From NCBI RefSeq assembly GCF_016583785.1, contig NZ_NRRU01000002.1, positions 37,305 through 101,304 of the forward strand: 64,000 bases of DNA, read 5' to 3'. Source of the stretch: Rubrivivax gelatinosus. Its GTDB lineage: Bacteria > Pseudomonadota > Gammaproteobacteria > Burkholderiales > Burkholderiaceae_C. The position numbers and the translations under genes are program-made. Below the pieces are notes generated by a model, which did no database searches, was not told the origin of the DNA, and was given only the letters and a program-made list of their open reading frames with translations. Positions 1-10,174 of the stretch are shown piece by piece (within the stretch, counting starts at the first letter, position 1; each line of letters begins with the position of its first letter).

Positions 1-113
1 TCCAGCCCGGTGACGGGCGGCGGTGCGTCGATGCGCTGCCAGTCGGCGGCGCCGGCCTGGGCCGCAGCCAGTGTCAGCGCGCCCGCCAGCGTCAGCATCC
101 CGGTTCGATTCAT
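1..113 (-). CDS. exported protein, N-terminal part only
   Basis: Only the first 37 codons lie in the window; the gene runs off the left edge. The start ATG at 113 is preceded by a clear AGGAGG Shine-Dalgarno sequence. The peptide has an Arg near the N-terminus, a hydrophobic core (MLTLAGALTLAAAQAGA) and a likely signal-peptidase site after about residue 22, so the product should be periplasmic or secreted. Nothing visible identifies its function. It is divergent from the glycosyltransferase gene that follows. Confidence 0.75.
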   Translation of the reverse strand, partial: MNRTGMLTLAGALTLAAAQAGAADWQRIDAPPPVTGL

Positions 114-261
114 GGGGCTCCTCCTGATGTAGGCCGGGTCGTTCCGGCCGGCCGACTCTAGGGAGACTCCGGCGCGCGGCGTCCTGCGCAGCTAGGGATG
201 GTGTTCGGTGCCAGCTGGAGGCAATTCGACGGCGGGAACGCCATTTGCCGACAGCGCCGCC

Positions 262-1458
262 ATGCAGACACTCGCATCGACCGACCGGCGTGGCCGCCCG
301 CATCTGCTGGATGCGTCGATGTTCCGCACCGCCGAGGGCGGCGGCGGCGTGCACCGGGTGCTCGGCGCCAAACGCGAAGGCCTGCTGGAACGCGGCTGGC
401 GCCACAGCGTGCTCGCGCCCGGCGCCACCGGCGCGGACGAGATCGACTGCGGCGGCGTGCCGATCCCCGCCTCCGGCGGCTACCGCTTCGTGCTGCGCCG
501 CCGGCACGCGGCTCGCCTGATCGAGGCCGCCGAACCCGACATCGTCGAAGCCGCCGACCCGTATGTGCTCGGCTGGGCCGTGCTCGACGCCACCGCGCGG
601 CTGAACGTGCCCTCGGTGGCGTTCTGCCACAGCGACCTGCCGACGCTGATGGCGCGTCTGGTCGGCGGCCCGGCGGCGACGGCACGTGGGCGCTGGGCCG
701 AAAGCCATGCGGCCCATTACCTCTGCCGGCTCTACAGCCGTTTCGACCTCGTGCTCGCGCCCAGCCGCGCGATGACGCAGCGATTGCACGCGCTCGGCAT
801 CAGCCACGCCCAGCACCAGCCGCTGGGCGTCGACTGCGCGGCCTTCACGCCCGCGGCCAACTCGCCGCGCTGGCGCGAGCGGCTCGCGGCCGGGCTCGGG
901 CTGGCGCCGGCGACGCGGCTGCTGGTCTACACCGGGCGTTTTGCGCCGGAGAAGAACCTCGACCTGCTGGCCGACGCCGTGCGCAGGCTCGGCCCCGGCC
1001 ACGCGCTGGTCGCGATGGGCTCCGGGCCGCGCCCGCCGCAAGGCGCTCATGTGCGCCTGCTGCCGGCGAGCAGCGACACGCGCCGCATCGCCCGGCTGCT
1101 GGCCAGTGCCGATGCCTTCGTGCACGCCGGCGACCAGGAGACCTTCGGCCTGTCGGCGCTGGAGGCCATGGCCTGCGGCACGCCGGTCGTCGTGCACGCC
1201 GCCGGCGGACTCGGTGAACTGGCCACCGGCGTCGGGCTGACGGTGCCCTCGCTGCGTGTCGAGGTCTGGGCCGAGGCCTTGCGTGCGGCGCTGGACCACG
1301 GCGCCTCGCCGCTGGCCTGGGCCGGCATGGCGCGCGCTCGGGCGCACGACTGGAGCCTGGTGCTGGAACAGCTGACGGCGCGCTACCGGCTCGCGATCCG
1401 CGAGCACCAGCGCGCACGCGGCCACGGCGTCCTGTTCGCACCGCCGCAACCCTCGTGA
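262..1458 (+). CDS. GT4-type (GT-B fold) glycosyltransferase
   Basis: Family 4 glycosyltransferase of about 398 aa, expected to transfer a sugar from a nucleotide-sugar to an envelope or exopolysaccharide acceptor at the cytoplasmic side of the membrane. The C-terminal half has the hallmark donor-binding block at about residues 290-306, where the EX7E motif reads ETFGLSALE and is followed by the Gly-Thr-Pro turn. The phosphate-contacting stretch GRFAPEKNLD lies near residue 225. The N-terminal domain begins with a Gly-rich GGGGV loop typical of the family. An in-frame GTG at 208 would add 18 residues; I prefer 262 because family similarity seems to begin just after it, but no strong ribosome site decides this. 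The stop overlaps the next start (GTGA), so it is translationally coupled to the deacetylase and the UXS-like gene. The exact sugar is unknown. Confidence 0.85.
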   Translation: MQTLASTDRRGRPHLLDASMFRTAEGGGGVHRVLGAKREGLLERGWRHSVLAPGATGADEIDCGGVPIPASGGYRFVLRRRHAARLIEAAEPDIVEAADPYVLGWAVLDATARLNVPSVAFCHSDLPTLMARLVGGPAATARGRWAESHAAHYLCRLYSRFDLVLAPSRAMTQRLHALGISHAQHQPLGVDCAAFTPAANSPRWRERLAAGLGLAPATRLLVYTGRFAPEKNLDLLADAVRRLGPGHALVAMGSGPRPPQGAHVRLLPASSDTRRIARLLASADAFVHAGDQETFGLSALEAMACGTPVVVHAAGGLGELATGVGLTVPSLRVEVWAEALRAALDHGASPLAWAGMARARAHDWSLVLEQLTARYRLAIREHQRARGHGVLFAPPQPS

Positions 1459-2252
1459 CTGCCGCCGCCGCGCCCAGGCGCCACGTCGCGGTGGTGCTGC
1501 ACGACGTCGCACCGTCGCGCTGGGCCGGCTGCACCCGCGTCATCGCCCAGTGCCAGCAGGTGGCGCGCCATGCCGGCGTCGCGCTGCCGCTGACGCTGCT
1601 GGTCGTGCCCGAGATGCACGGCGAGGCGGCATCGCCGGAATTCCTGCGCTGGCTGCGGCGCCAGGTTCAGCTCGGCCACGAACTGGCGCTGCACGGCTAC
1701 AGCCACCACGACGACGGGCCGCGGCCGAACAGCCTGGCCGAACACCTGCTGCGACGCTGGTACACCGACAACGAAGGCGAGTTCGCCGCGCTCGCACACG
1801 AAGCCGCCGCCGAACGCCTGAGCGCCGGCCTGGCCTGGGCCGAGCGCCACGGGCTGCCGATCGCCGGCTTCGTCGCCCCGGCCTGGCTGATGAGCCCCGG
1901 CGCCTGGGCCGCCGTGCGCGCCGCCCCCTTCGACTACACCTGCACGCTGGCCGGCGTGCACGCGCTGCCGGGCGGCGAGGCGCTGCACGCGCGCAGCTTC
2001 GTCTTCAGCACGCGTGCCGCCTGGCGCCGCCAGGCCTCGCTGCTGTGGAACCGCACGCTGGGCCTGGTGCAGTACCGCGCCCCGCTGCAGCGTTTCGAGT
2101 TGCATCCGAGCGACTGCGACCAGGCCTCGGTGAGCCGCTGCTGGTCGACGCTGCTGGAACGCGCGCTGCGACAGCGCGAACCGCTGAAGATGGCCGAGGC
2201 CGCGGCACTGGCGCGCCGCACCGGCACGCCGCCTGCCCGGGCGGCGGCATGA
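1455..2252 (+). CDS. DUF2334 polysaccharide deacetylase-like protein
   Basis: A protein of 265 aa with the NodB-like carbohydrate-esterase pattern of DUF2334 proteins. It opens with the strand VVLHDVAPS, in which H16 and D17 resemble the catalytic Asp region, and carries HGYSHH at residues 80-85, matching the HxxxH metal-binding signature. The family removes acetyl groups from sugars, often in capsule or exopolysaccharide. No signal peptide is visible, so a cytoplasmic or membrane-peripheral site is likely. The GTG start overlaps the upstream stop, and the next gene starts in an ATGA overlap with its own stop. The three genes therefore form one tightly coupled sugar-modification operon. Confidence 0.8.
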   Translation: MTAAAAPRRHVAVVLHDVAPSRWAGCTRVIAQCQQVARHAGVALPLTLLVVPEMHGEAASPEFLRWLRRQVQLGHELALHGYSHHDDGPRPNSLAEHLLRRWYTDNEGEFAALAHEAAAERLSAGLAWAERHGLPIAGFVAPAWLMSPGAWAAVRAAPFDYTCTLAGVHALPGGEALHARSFVFSTRAAWRRQASLLWNRTLGLVQYRAPLQRFELHPSDCDQASVSRCWSTLLERALRQREPLKMAEAAALARRTGTPPARAAA

Positions 2253-3225
2253 AAAACCCGCCGCCCTCCACCGCCCACGCGGTCCTCGTCACCGGCGCCG
2301 CCGGTTTCGTCGGCAGCCACCTGTGCGAGCGCCTGCTCGAACGCGGCTGCCGCGTGCTCGCGCTCGACAACCTGTCCTCAGGCGACGCCCGTCACCTGGA
2401 GCCGTTGCAGCGCCATCCGGCGTTCCGCTTCCTGCACCACGACATCACCGAGCCGCTGCCCGCCGAGGCGCACGCGGTCGAGCGCATCTTCAACCTCGCC
2501 TGCCCGGCCAGCCCGGCCTATTACCGGCGCCACCCGGTGGCCACCGTGCTGTCGAGCGCGGTCGGCGCCTGGCGGCTGCTGGAGCTGGCGCAGCTGAACG
2601 GCGCCCGCCTGCTGCACGTCTCGACGAGCGAGGTCTACGGCGACCCGCAGGTGCACCCGCAGCCCGAGCACTACTGGGGCCACGTGAACCCGATCGGCGA
2701 ACGCTCGTGCTACGACGAAGGCAAACGCTGCGCCGAGGCGATGTGCATGGCCTACGCGCGCGAGCGCGGCGTCGTCGTGCGCCTGGCGCGGCTGTTCAAC
2801 TGCTACGGCCCGCGGCTGCGCCCGGGCGACGGCCGCGTCGTCAGCAACTTCGTCGTGCAGGCGCTCGCCGGACGGCCGCTGACGGTCTACGGCGACGGCC
2901 GCCAGACGCGCAGCTTCTGCTACGTCGACGACACCGTCGCCGGGCTGCTGGCGCTGATGGACGGCGAGACCGTCGGCCCGATCAACCTCGGCAACCCCGA
3001 GGAGCACACGATGCTGGAGCTGGCCCGGCGCGTGCTGCGCCTGACGTCCAGCCGCTCAGCGCTGGAGTTCCACCCGCTGCCGGCCGACGACCCGGTGCGG
3101 CGCAAGCCCGACATCGCCGCGGCCCAGGCCGCGCTGGGCTGGGCGCCGCGCATCGCGCTGGACGACGGGCTGGCGCGCACCATCGGCTACTTCGCCGCGC
3201 TCGCGGCGCCGGCGCAGCTTCAGGC

Positions 3226-4641
<1,416 letters not shown>

Positions 4642-4893
4642 GGTGTGTCGGGCGCCTCGTGAGCGCCATGGCGAGTTTGCGGTCGAACGATCATCGGCGA
4701 CGCCGCCCCCGCTTCCGGGAGCGGGTACGACGGTCTTGTATCGATCTGTGTCCTGCTCGGGGTGGCGCCCGCCGCGCCCGATGCCATCGCGGACCCCGAT
4801 TCAACGCCCACGGCCGCGGCGGCGCAAGCACAGCCGGGCCGACGATAGGCGCTTTGTTTCAGAGGGTGATGCGACAAGCGAAAACGTGATCGC

Positions 4894-7110
4894 TCAGCGC
4901 AGCAGTGCGCGCAGGTGCTGTTGCAGCCGGTCGAGCGCCGGTGCCCACGACCGCTGTTCCAGCAGCGGTTGCAGCCGCGCCTGCCGCTCCAGACGCGCCG
5001 CAAGCGGCTCGGCCAGCGCGGCGTCGCCAGCGCACGCGAGCCCGGCGACATCGGCTGCGAGCAGCAGGCCGGGTAGCACGCCCGGTGCCGGGTCGCCGAG
5101 CGCGACGACGGCCAGCCCGGTCGCGAGTGCACTCCAGGCCTCGACGCCGGGCGCTCGCGCGTCCACCGGCGTCGGCAGCAGCAAGCAGGCCGAACGCGCG
5201 GCCAGCTCCGGCAGCAGCCGGGCCGGCGCGAAGCCGATCGGGTGCAAGTTGGGCGCTGGCGGCATCGCGCCCGGCCCCGCGCCGGCAGCGAGCACGAAGC
5301 TCCAGTTCGGCCGCCGCGCCGCGAGTTCGCACACGAGCGCGAGCGCCGCGGCATCGGGTATCGCGCCGCACAGCACGCGCGGCGCGGGGATCCCGGCCAG
5401 CAGATGCCCGGCTTCGTAGCCGTCCCAGCCGCCGTCGCTGACGCGAGCCCCAGCGGCCGGGTCGACACCGTCGGGCAGCACGAAGTCGGTCGCGGCAGGC
5501 CCCGGCCGGTCGCGCACGACCCAATCGGCGGCGGCCAGCGCGTCGGCATCGGCCCCGGCGCAGCCGGCGTCGACGACGATTGCAGCCGGTTCCAGCGCAC
5601 GCGCCAGCGCCAGCACGCCGGGCCGGGCGAGCCAGGCCAGCGGCTGCGGCCAGCCCTCGTGCTGCCAGGCCTGCTGCAGCAATGCCTCGAGCGCCTGCTG
5701 CTCCTGCGCCGCGCCGAGGCCGGGCGGCAGCTGCGGCACCAGCGACAGCAGCGCCGGTCCGCGGCTGATGCGGTCCAGCCGCGGTTCGTCGCCGGGCTGC
5801 GTCGGTTCGACGACCACCACGCGCCAGCGCCCGGCCAGGCGCGTGGCGATCTCGCGCGTGCGCTGCGGCAGGGGTTCCCAGGGTTCGGGCGCGAACACCA
5901 GCAGCAGCGGCGCGGCCGGCGCCGGCGGCTCGGGCAGCGCCTGCTGCCAGGCGGCCAGTGCGGCGGCGTAGACGGGCTCGAGCACCCGCCGCCGCGGCCG
6001 GCCGGGCGGCACGTGCCACAGACCGCTGCGGTGCCAGACGGCGGGCTCGTGCCAGTCGGGACGGTCCAGCAACGGATACAGGCACAGGCCCTGCACCGGC
6101 ACCCCCGCGGCACGGGCGCGCCGCACTTCGTCGGCGACCTCGTCCAGCCACGCGGCGCGGCCGGCGCCGACGTGGCCGGTCTCGGCCAGCACCAGCGGCC
6201 GCCGGTAGCGCTGCCAGGCCTCGGCGAGCAGGCGCGACAGCGGCATGCGGCGCGCGTCGTGCAGGTGCCAGGCCAGGCGCTGCTCGGTCAGCGCCTCCCA
6301 CTGGCTGGCGTGGTAGTGGTTCAGGCCGATCAGGTCGAGCGCACCCTCATGGCCGCCGAGTTCGGGCTCGGCGCGGCCGCTGAGCAGGTCGCAGGTCTGC
6401 CACTGCCAGCTGCGGATCTGTTCGGCCAGCGGCGCCAGCTCCGGCTGGCCACTCGGCGCGACCACGTGCACGATGGGCTCGACGTGCAGGAAGCGGCAGC
6501 GCGGCTCGGCCTCGCGCATCGCCGCCATCGCCGCCAGCGCGGCGCGCACCAGGCGGCGCTTGACGGCGTAGCCGCTGATGCGCGAACCCTCGTCGGCCGT
6601 GTCCGGCCCATCGTCGGGCGCATGAAGCAGCCCGCGCTGCGACGCCGCCCAGGCCAGGAAGCCGATCTCGTTGACCGGCGTGAACAGCGGCGGCTGCAAG
6701 CTGGCGCGTCCGACCGTTCGCGCGACCTCGGCGGCGAAGGCCGCGAAACGCGGGATGAGCCGGTCGTCGTGCAGGCACAGGTCGGGCGGGATGCCGTAGT
6801 GCCACAGCGTCCACGCGACCTGCAGCCCGGCGCTGTCGGCGCTGCGCGCGATGCGCCCGGCACGCGTCAGGTCCCAGCGGCCGGGCGCGGTTTCGGCCAG
6901 GCGCCAGCCTATGCTCTCGCGGACCCAGGTGAGGCCGGCGGCGCGCGCCCGCAGATGGTCGCCTTCGAGGCAGTCGACATGGCCCTGCCAGGCGGCGAGG
7001 TCGAGGCGGTCGCCGCGTGCGTTGACGTGGTCGGCACCTTCGAAGCCGCCGCCCCAGAAGCCGGCGAGCGCGGCCTCGTCCGCGGCCGGCGTCATCGACG
7101 CCGCGGGCAC
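4894..7110 (-). CDS. glycoside hydrolase (GH1/GH5-like) fused to a GT-B glycosyltransferase-like domain
   Basis: A 738-aa two-domain protein. Residues about 15-390 look like a clan GH-A TIM-barrel glycosidase: the acid/base is probably E148 in TPVNE, a GLNHYH segment follows near 262-267, and E310 in LAETG fits the nucleophile. Residues about 395-738 resemble a degenerate GT-B glycosyltransferase, with a donor-site-like stretch near 585-690 but no clean EX7E motif. No signal peptide is present, so it is presumably cytoplasmic. The GTG at 7110 is the longest start; an ATG at 7095 is a good alternative. It lies 27 bp downstream of a tiny proline-rich gene and divergent from UDP-galactopyranose mutase, suggesting a role in a galactofuranose-containing or related glycan. 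Activity of either half is inference. Confidence 0.75.
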   Translation of the reverse strand: MPAASMTPAADEAALAGFWGGGFEGADHVNARGDRLDLAAWQGHVDCLEGDHLRARAAGLTWVRESIGWRLAETAPGRWDLTRAGRIARSADSAGLQVAWTLWHYGIPPDLCLHDDRLIPRFAAFAAEVARTVGRASLQPPLFTPVNEIGFLAWAASQRGLLHAPDDGPDTADEGSRISGYAVKRRLVRAALAAMAAMREAEPRCRFLHVEPIVHVVAPSGQPELAPLAEQIRSWQWQTCDLLSGRAEPELGGHEGALDLIGLNHYHASQWEALTEQRLAWHLHDARRMPLSRLLAEAWQRYRRPLVLAETGHVGAGRAAWLDEVADEVRRARAAGVPVQGLCLYPLLDRPDWHEPAVWHRSGLWHVPPGRPRRRVLEPVYAAALAAWQQALPEPPAPAAPLLLVFAPEPWEPLPQRTREIATRLAGRWRVVVVEPTQPGDEPRLDRISRGPALLSLVPQLPPGLGAAQEQQALEALLQQAWQHEGWPQPLAWLARPGVLALARALEPAAIVVDAGCAGADADALAAADWVVRDRPGPAATDFVLPDGVDPAAGARVSDGGWDGYEAGHLLAGIPAPRVLCGAIPDAAALALVCELAARRPNWSFVLAAGAGPGAMPPAPNLHPIGFAPARLLPELAARSACLLLPTPVDARAPGVEAWSALATGLAVVALGDPAPGVLPGLLLAADVAGLACAGDAALAEPLAARLERQARLQPLLEQRSWAPALDRLQQHLRALLR

Positions 7111-7137
7111 GGCGCCGGCACGCCGCGCCTCACACGC

Positions 7138-7344
7138 TCAGTGCCGGGCCGGCATCGGCGGCGGCGTGCCGGGCTCGATGATCGGCGGCACCTCGGTCGG
7201 CGTCGGCGGCTCGATGATCTCGGGCGGGATCTCGTCGGGCCCGGGCGGCGGCGCCGGAGAAGGAGGCGGCGGCACCGTCTCGGGCAGCGGTTGCGGGACA
7301 TGCAGCGCCAGCGGCGCGACGGTTGGTGTCTCGGAAATCCACAT
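7138..7344 (-). CDS. small proline-rich protein (68 aa)
   Basis: A short reading frame with AGGGAG placed about 7 bases before its ATG. The product is about one third proline, with runs such as PETVPPPPSPAPPPGP, and has Glu/Ile/Pro repeats in its second half. No signal peptide or membrane segment is seen. It is probably cotranscribed with the hydrolase/transferase fusion 27 bp downstream. A second Pro-rich mini-protein sits directly after glf, so the two may be functionally related. I do not recognise the family. Confidence 0.65.
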   Translation of the reverse strand: MWISETPTVAPLALHVPQPLPETVPPPPSPAPPPGPDEIPPEIIEPPTPTEVPPIIEPGTPPPMPARH

Positions 7345-7469
7345 CGGGTGCTCCCTGGGGCGATGACCGGATGTGGCAACACCCGTTCCCGCAGCCCGGC
7401 CTGCAGCGGGAACACCGTTTGCACCCGGTTTGCACCCGGCGGCCTCCTGCCCCGTCCCGAAAGCCCCCG

Positions 7470-8636
7470 ATGCCACCCCTGTCCGCGCCGAGCTACCACG
7501 AGCAGATCGGGGCGCCGTCGGCGCGCGACGGCGACGGCTTCGACACCCTGATCGTCGGCGCCGGGTTTGCCGGCAGCGTCATCGCCGAACGCCTGGCCGG
7601 CGATGGCGGCGAGCGTGTGCTCGTCGTCGAACGCCGCCCCCATGTCGGCGGCAACGCCTACGACCGCTACGACGACGCCGGCCTGCTGGTGCACCCCTAC
7701 GGGCCGCACATCTTCCACACCAACTCGGCCGATGTCTTCGAACACCTCTCGCGCTTCACACGCTGGCGGCCGTACCAGCACCGCGTGCTGGCCAGCGTCG
7801 ACGGCCGCCTGCTGCCGATACCGATCAACCTCGACACCGTCAACACGCTCTACGGGCTGAAGCTGAGCGCGCTCGAGATGGAGGCCTTCCTCGCCTCGGT
7901 CGCCGAGCGTGTGGACCCGGTGCGCACGTCCGAGGACGTGGTCGTCACCCGGGTCGGGCGCGAGCTCTACGAGAAGTTCTTCCGCGGCTACACGCGCAAG
8001 CAGTGGGGGCTGGATCCGTCGGAGCTGGACGCCAGCGTCACGGCGCGCGTGCCGACACGCAGCAACCGCGACGACCGCTATTTCACCGACACCTTCCAGG
8101 CGATGCCGCTGCACGGCTACACGCGCCTGTTCGAGAACATGCTGCGCCACCCACGCATCAGCGTGATGCTGAACACCGACTACCGCGACGTGCTGCGCCT
8201 GGTGCCCTGGAAGCGCCTGGTCTACACCGGGCCCATCGACGCCTTCTTCGACCACCGCCACGGCAAGCTGCCCTATCGCAGCCTGGACTTCGAGCATCAG
8301 ACCCTGGACCAGGAGCGCTTCCAGGCCGTCGGCACGGTGAACTTCCCGAACGACTACGCCTACACGCGCGTGACCGAGTTCAAGCACCTCACGGGCCAGC
8401 AGCATCGCCAGACCTCGATCATCTACGAGCACCCGCGCGCCGACGGCGATCCCTACTATCCGGTGCCACGCGCCGAGAACCACACGCTGTTCCGGCGCTA
8501 TGAAAGCGACGCCGAGCAACTGTGCGACGTCGTCTTCGTGGGTCGCCTGGCGAGCTACCGCTACTACAACATGGACCAGGTCGTCGCCCAGGCCCTTGTC
8601 ACTGCGCGCCGGCTGCTGGCGCAGGGCCGGCCATGA
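7470..8636 (+). CDS. glf: UDP-galactopyranose mutase
   Basis: A flavoenzyme of 388 aa that interconverts UDP-galactopyranose and UDP-galactofuranose, the donor for galactofuranose in surface polysaccharides. The FAD-binding motif GAGFAG starts at residue 30, followed by the family blocks VGGNAYD, YGPHIFHTN, KLPYRSLDFEHQ and YYNMDQV near the C-terminus. Upstream ATG/GTG codons would give a longer product, but the family starts close to the dinucleotide fold, so 7470 was chosen. The stop overlaps the next ATG (ATGA). It is cytoplasmic and supplies substrate for the glycosyltransferases of this region. Confidence 0.95.
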   Translation: MPPLSAPSYHEQIGAPSARDGDGFDTLIVGAGFAGSVIAERLAGDGGERVLVVERRPHVGGNAYDRYDDAGLLVHPYGPHIFHTNSADVFEHLSRFTRWRPYQHRVLASVDGRLLPIPINLDTVNTLYGLKLSALEMEAFLASVAERVDPVRTSEDVVVTRVGRELYEKFFRGYTRKQWGLDPSELDASVTARVPTRSNRDDRYFTDTFQAMPLHGYTRLFENMLRHPRISVMLNTDYRDVLRLVPWKRLVYTGPIDAFFDHRHGKLPYRSLDFEHQTLDQERFQAVGTVNFPNDYAYTRVTEFKHLTGQQHRQTSIIYEHPRADGDPYYPVPRAENHTLFRRYESDAEQLCDVVFVGRLASYRYYNMDQVVAQALVTARRLLAQGRP

Positions 8637-8797
8637 CGCCGCGCCCGCTGCCCCCGCCGCCCGACGACAGCTCGGTCGCCGGCGAAGAAGATCCTGGCGC
8701 GGCCGTCGACGACGGCGTCGGCGGCCCGCCGGTGCCCGACGTGCCGGTGGCGCCGCAACCGGCACCGCCCAAGGACGCGCCGGTACGCGGCAACTGA
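8633..8797 (+). CDS. small proline-rich protein (54 aa) coupled to glf
   Basis: The ATG overlaps the glf stop (ATGA), so translation is coupled. The 54-residue product starts MTPRPLPPPPDDSS and is rich in Pro, Asp, Val and Ala, with acidic middle and basic end. It has no signal peptide or hydrophobic helix. It resembles in composition the Pro-rich protein encoded on the opposite strand before glf. Function unknown; possibly a disordered linker or adaptor. Confidence 0.55.
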   Translation: MTPRPLPPPPDDSSVAGEEDPGAAVDDGVGGPPVPDVPVAPQPAPPKDAPVRGN

Positions 8798-8805
8798 GAA
8801 GAAGA

Positions 8806-8823
8806 GCCCGGCATCGACCGGGC
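8806..8823 (-). terminator. hairpin terminator after the lipoprotein gene
   Basis: GCCCGG and CCGGGC arms with a 6-nt loop. On the minus strand the stem is followed by a pyrimidine-rich TCTTCTTCTC tract, 7 bp past the lipoprotein stop codon. Confidence 0.5.
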
Positions 8824-8830
8824 GCCGGCT

Positions 8831-9082
8831 TCAGCGGCTGGCGGCCGAGGCCGGGTCCATCGCGCTGCCGGCGGTGCTGTCGGAGCCGGTGGCGCCCATC
8901 GTGCCGGTGCTGCCGGTGCCGGTGGTGGTGGACGGCATCGTCGGCGCCGGTGCTGCAGGCGCGGTCTCGGTCGTCGGTTGGGGGGGCTCGTTGCCGCGAC
9001 GGTCGCAAGCCGCCAGCGTGAAGGCCGCGGCTGCGGCCAGGACGATCAGTGCCGGAGTCCGGCGCAGGGTCGGGTGGGTCAT
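8831..9082 (-). CDS. small lipoprotein, low complexity C-terminus
   Basis: An 83-aa predicted lipoprotein. It has a basic N-terminus, a hydrophobic stretch (ALIVLAAAAAF) and a lipobox ending LAAC, giving Cys27 as the lipidated residue. The mature part is polar and dominated by Pro, Thr, Gly, Ser and Ala repeats (PTTETAPAAPAP, TGTGSTGTMG). The start at 9082 was chosen over an upstream in-frame codon because it gives a textbook signal. Probably anchored in the outer membrane; no enzymatic domain. Confidence 0.75.
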   Translation of the reverse strand: MTHPTLRRTPALIVLAAAAAFTLAACDRRGNEPPQPTTETAPAAPAPTMPSTTTGTGSTGTMGATGSDSTAGSAMDPASAASR

Positions 9083-9158
9083 CGGGGGTTTCTCGGTGAA
9101 ATGCCGCCCGCGGGCGGCGAAAGACGCCCGCCACGGCGGGCGCCACACGGGGTCTTCT

Positions 9159-9329
9159 TCAGGCCGGTCGGCCGTAGGCGGCGGTCGACGACAGCGGCGC
9201 CGGGCTCGGCGTGCTGTCGTAACGCACCTGCGGCTTGGGCGTGCGTCCCAGTTCGAGCAGCGCCCCGACCAGCGGCGCGCAGATGATCCAGAGCGGAATC
9301 AGGGCGCCCCAGCTGTTGCTCATTTCCAT
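9159..9329 (-). CDS. small single-pass membrane protein (56 aa)
   Basis: Starts with ATG GAA ATG after a good TAGGAG site. Residues about 9-27 form one hydrophobic segment (ALIPLWIICAPLVGALLEL), followed by a short basic and Pro/Ser-rich tail. It is upstream of, and in the same direction as, the lipoprotein gene. Too small for most annotation filters; no family recognised. Confidence 0.6.
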   Translation of the reverse strand: MEMSNSWGALIPLWIICAPLVGALLELGRTPKPQVRYDSTPSPAPLSSTAAYGRPA

Positions 9330-9520
9330 CGTGGTCTCCTATGGCAGCCGCCCTCGGCTGCAGTGCCGGCCGGGCGGCAACAGACGTGCCCGCCGCGGCA
9401 GCGCCCAACGGCCAGGACACGCCGGGTAGCCGGCTTGCCCGTGGGCGCCGGACTTCAAGGAGTCGACGTGCACACGATGGTCAAACGCAAGCCTGGCGGC
9501 GCCGGGCGCGCCTGACGGCG

Positions 9521-10150
9521 ATGCTCGAAAAACTGCCCGACACGCTGGGTCACGCGCTGCACGGCATGCGCGCCGGTCGTGACAAGACGCTGTTCCACGC
9601 CATCGACCTGCGCGCCGGCATGGGCGCGATCCGGCTCGAAAGCCTCGCCTTCGGCGACCACGCACCGATCCCGGCGCTCTATACCGCCGACGGCACCGGG
9701 ATCTCGCCGCCGCTGCACTGGAGCGGCGTGCCGGCGGCGGCGGTCGAACTGGTGCTGATCGTCGAGGACGCCGACTCGCCCAGCCCGCAGCCGCTGGTGC
9801 ACGCGATCGCGCACGCGCTGCCGGCCGACGCGGCCGGCGCACTGGCCGAAGGCGCGCTCGGCGGTGGCAACAGCGCACCGGCGGTCGCCACAGGCCTGAA
9901 CTCGCTGCTGCAATCGGCCTGGCTCGCGCCCGACCCTCCGCCCGGCCACGGCCTGCATCACTACCTGTTCCAGGTCTTCGCGCTCGAGGCCGGCGAAGGC
10001 CTGGGTTCGACGCCGGGCCGCGACGCGCTGCGCCAGGCAGTGCTGGCGCGCGGCCTGGCCAGCGGCTGCCTGGTCGGCTGTTACGAGCGGCGCGACGGGA
10101 GCATCACCGAAGGCGCTGCCGGCCCGGTGGGTGCCGCCCGCATCGCCTGA
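9521..10150 (+). CDS. YbhB/YbcL family protein (PEBP-like)
   Basis: A 209-aa phosphatidylethanolamine-binding-protein-fold protein. Family landmarks are SPPLHWSGVP near residues 63-72, the ligand-pocket stretch VLIVEDADSP near 78-87 and the HHYLFQVFAL block near 147-156. Bacterial homologues bind small anionic ligands; their role is poorly defined. No signal peptide is present, so it is cytoplasmic. The start was set at MLEKLPDT, where similarity to family members should begin. Confidence 0.85.
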   Translation: MLEKLPDTLGHALHGMRAGRDKTLFHAIDLRAGMGAIRLESLAFGDHAPIPALYTADGTGISPPLHWSGVPAAAVELVLIVEDADSPSPQPLVHAIAHALPADAAGALAEGALGGGNSAPAVATGLNSLLQSAWLAPDPPPGHGLHHYLFQVFALEAGEGLGSTPGRDALRQAVLARGLASGCLVGCYERRDGSITEGAAGPVGAARIA

Positions 10151-10174
10151 CGGCGGACGGGCGGCGGCCAAGCG

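Noticed and set aside
5242..7551. Plus-strand ORF of 769 codons
   Set aside because: Antisense to the hydrolase/transferase fusion, with Arg/Gly/Pro-rich low-complexity translation and no motifs.
9330..9520. N-terminal extension of the PEBP-family protein
   Set aside because: The 60 extra residues are Arg/Ala-rich and unlike the family; the ATG at 9521 gives a normal start.
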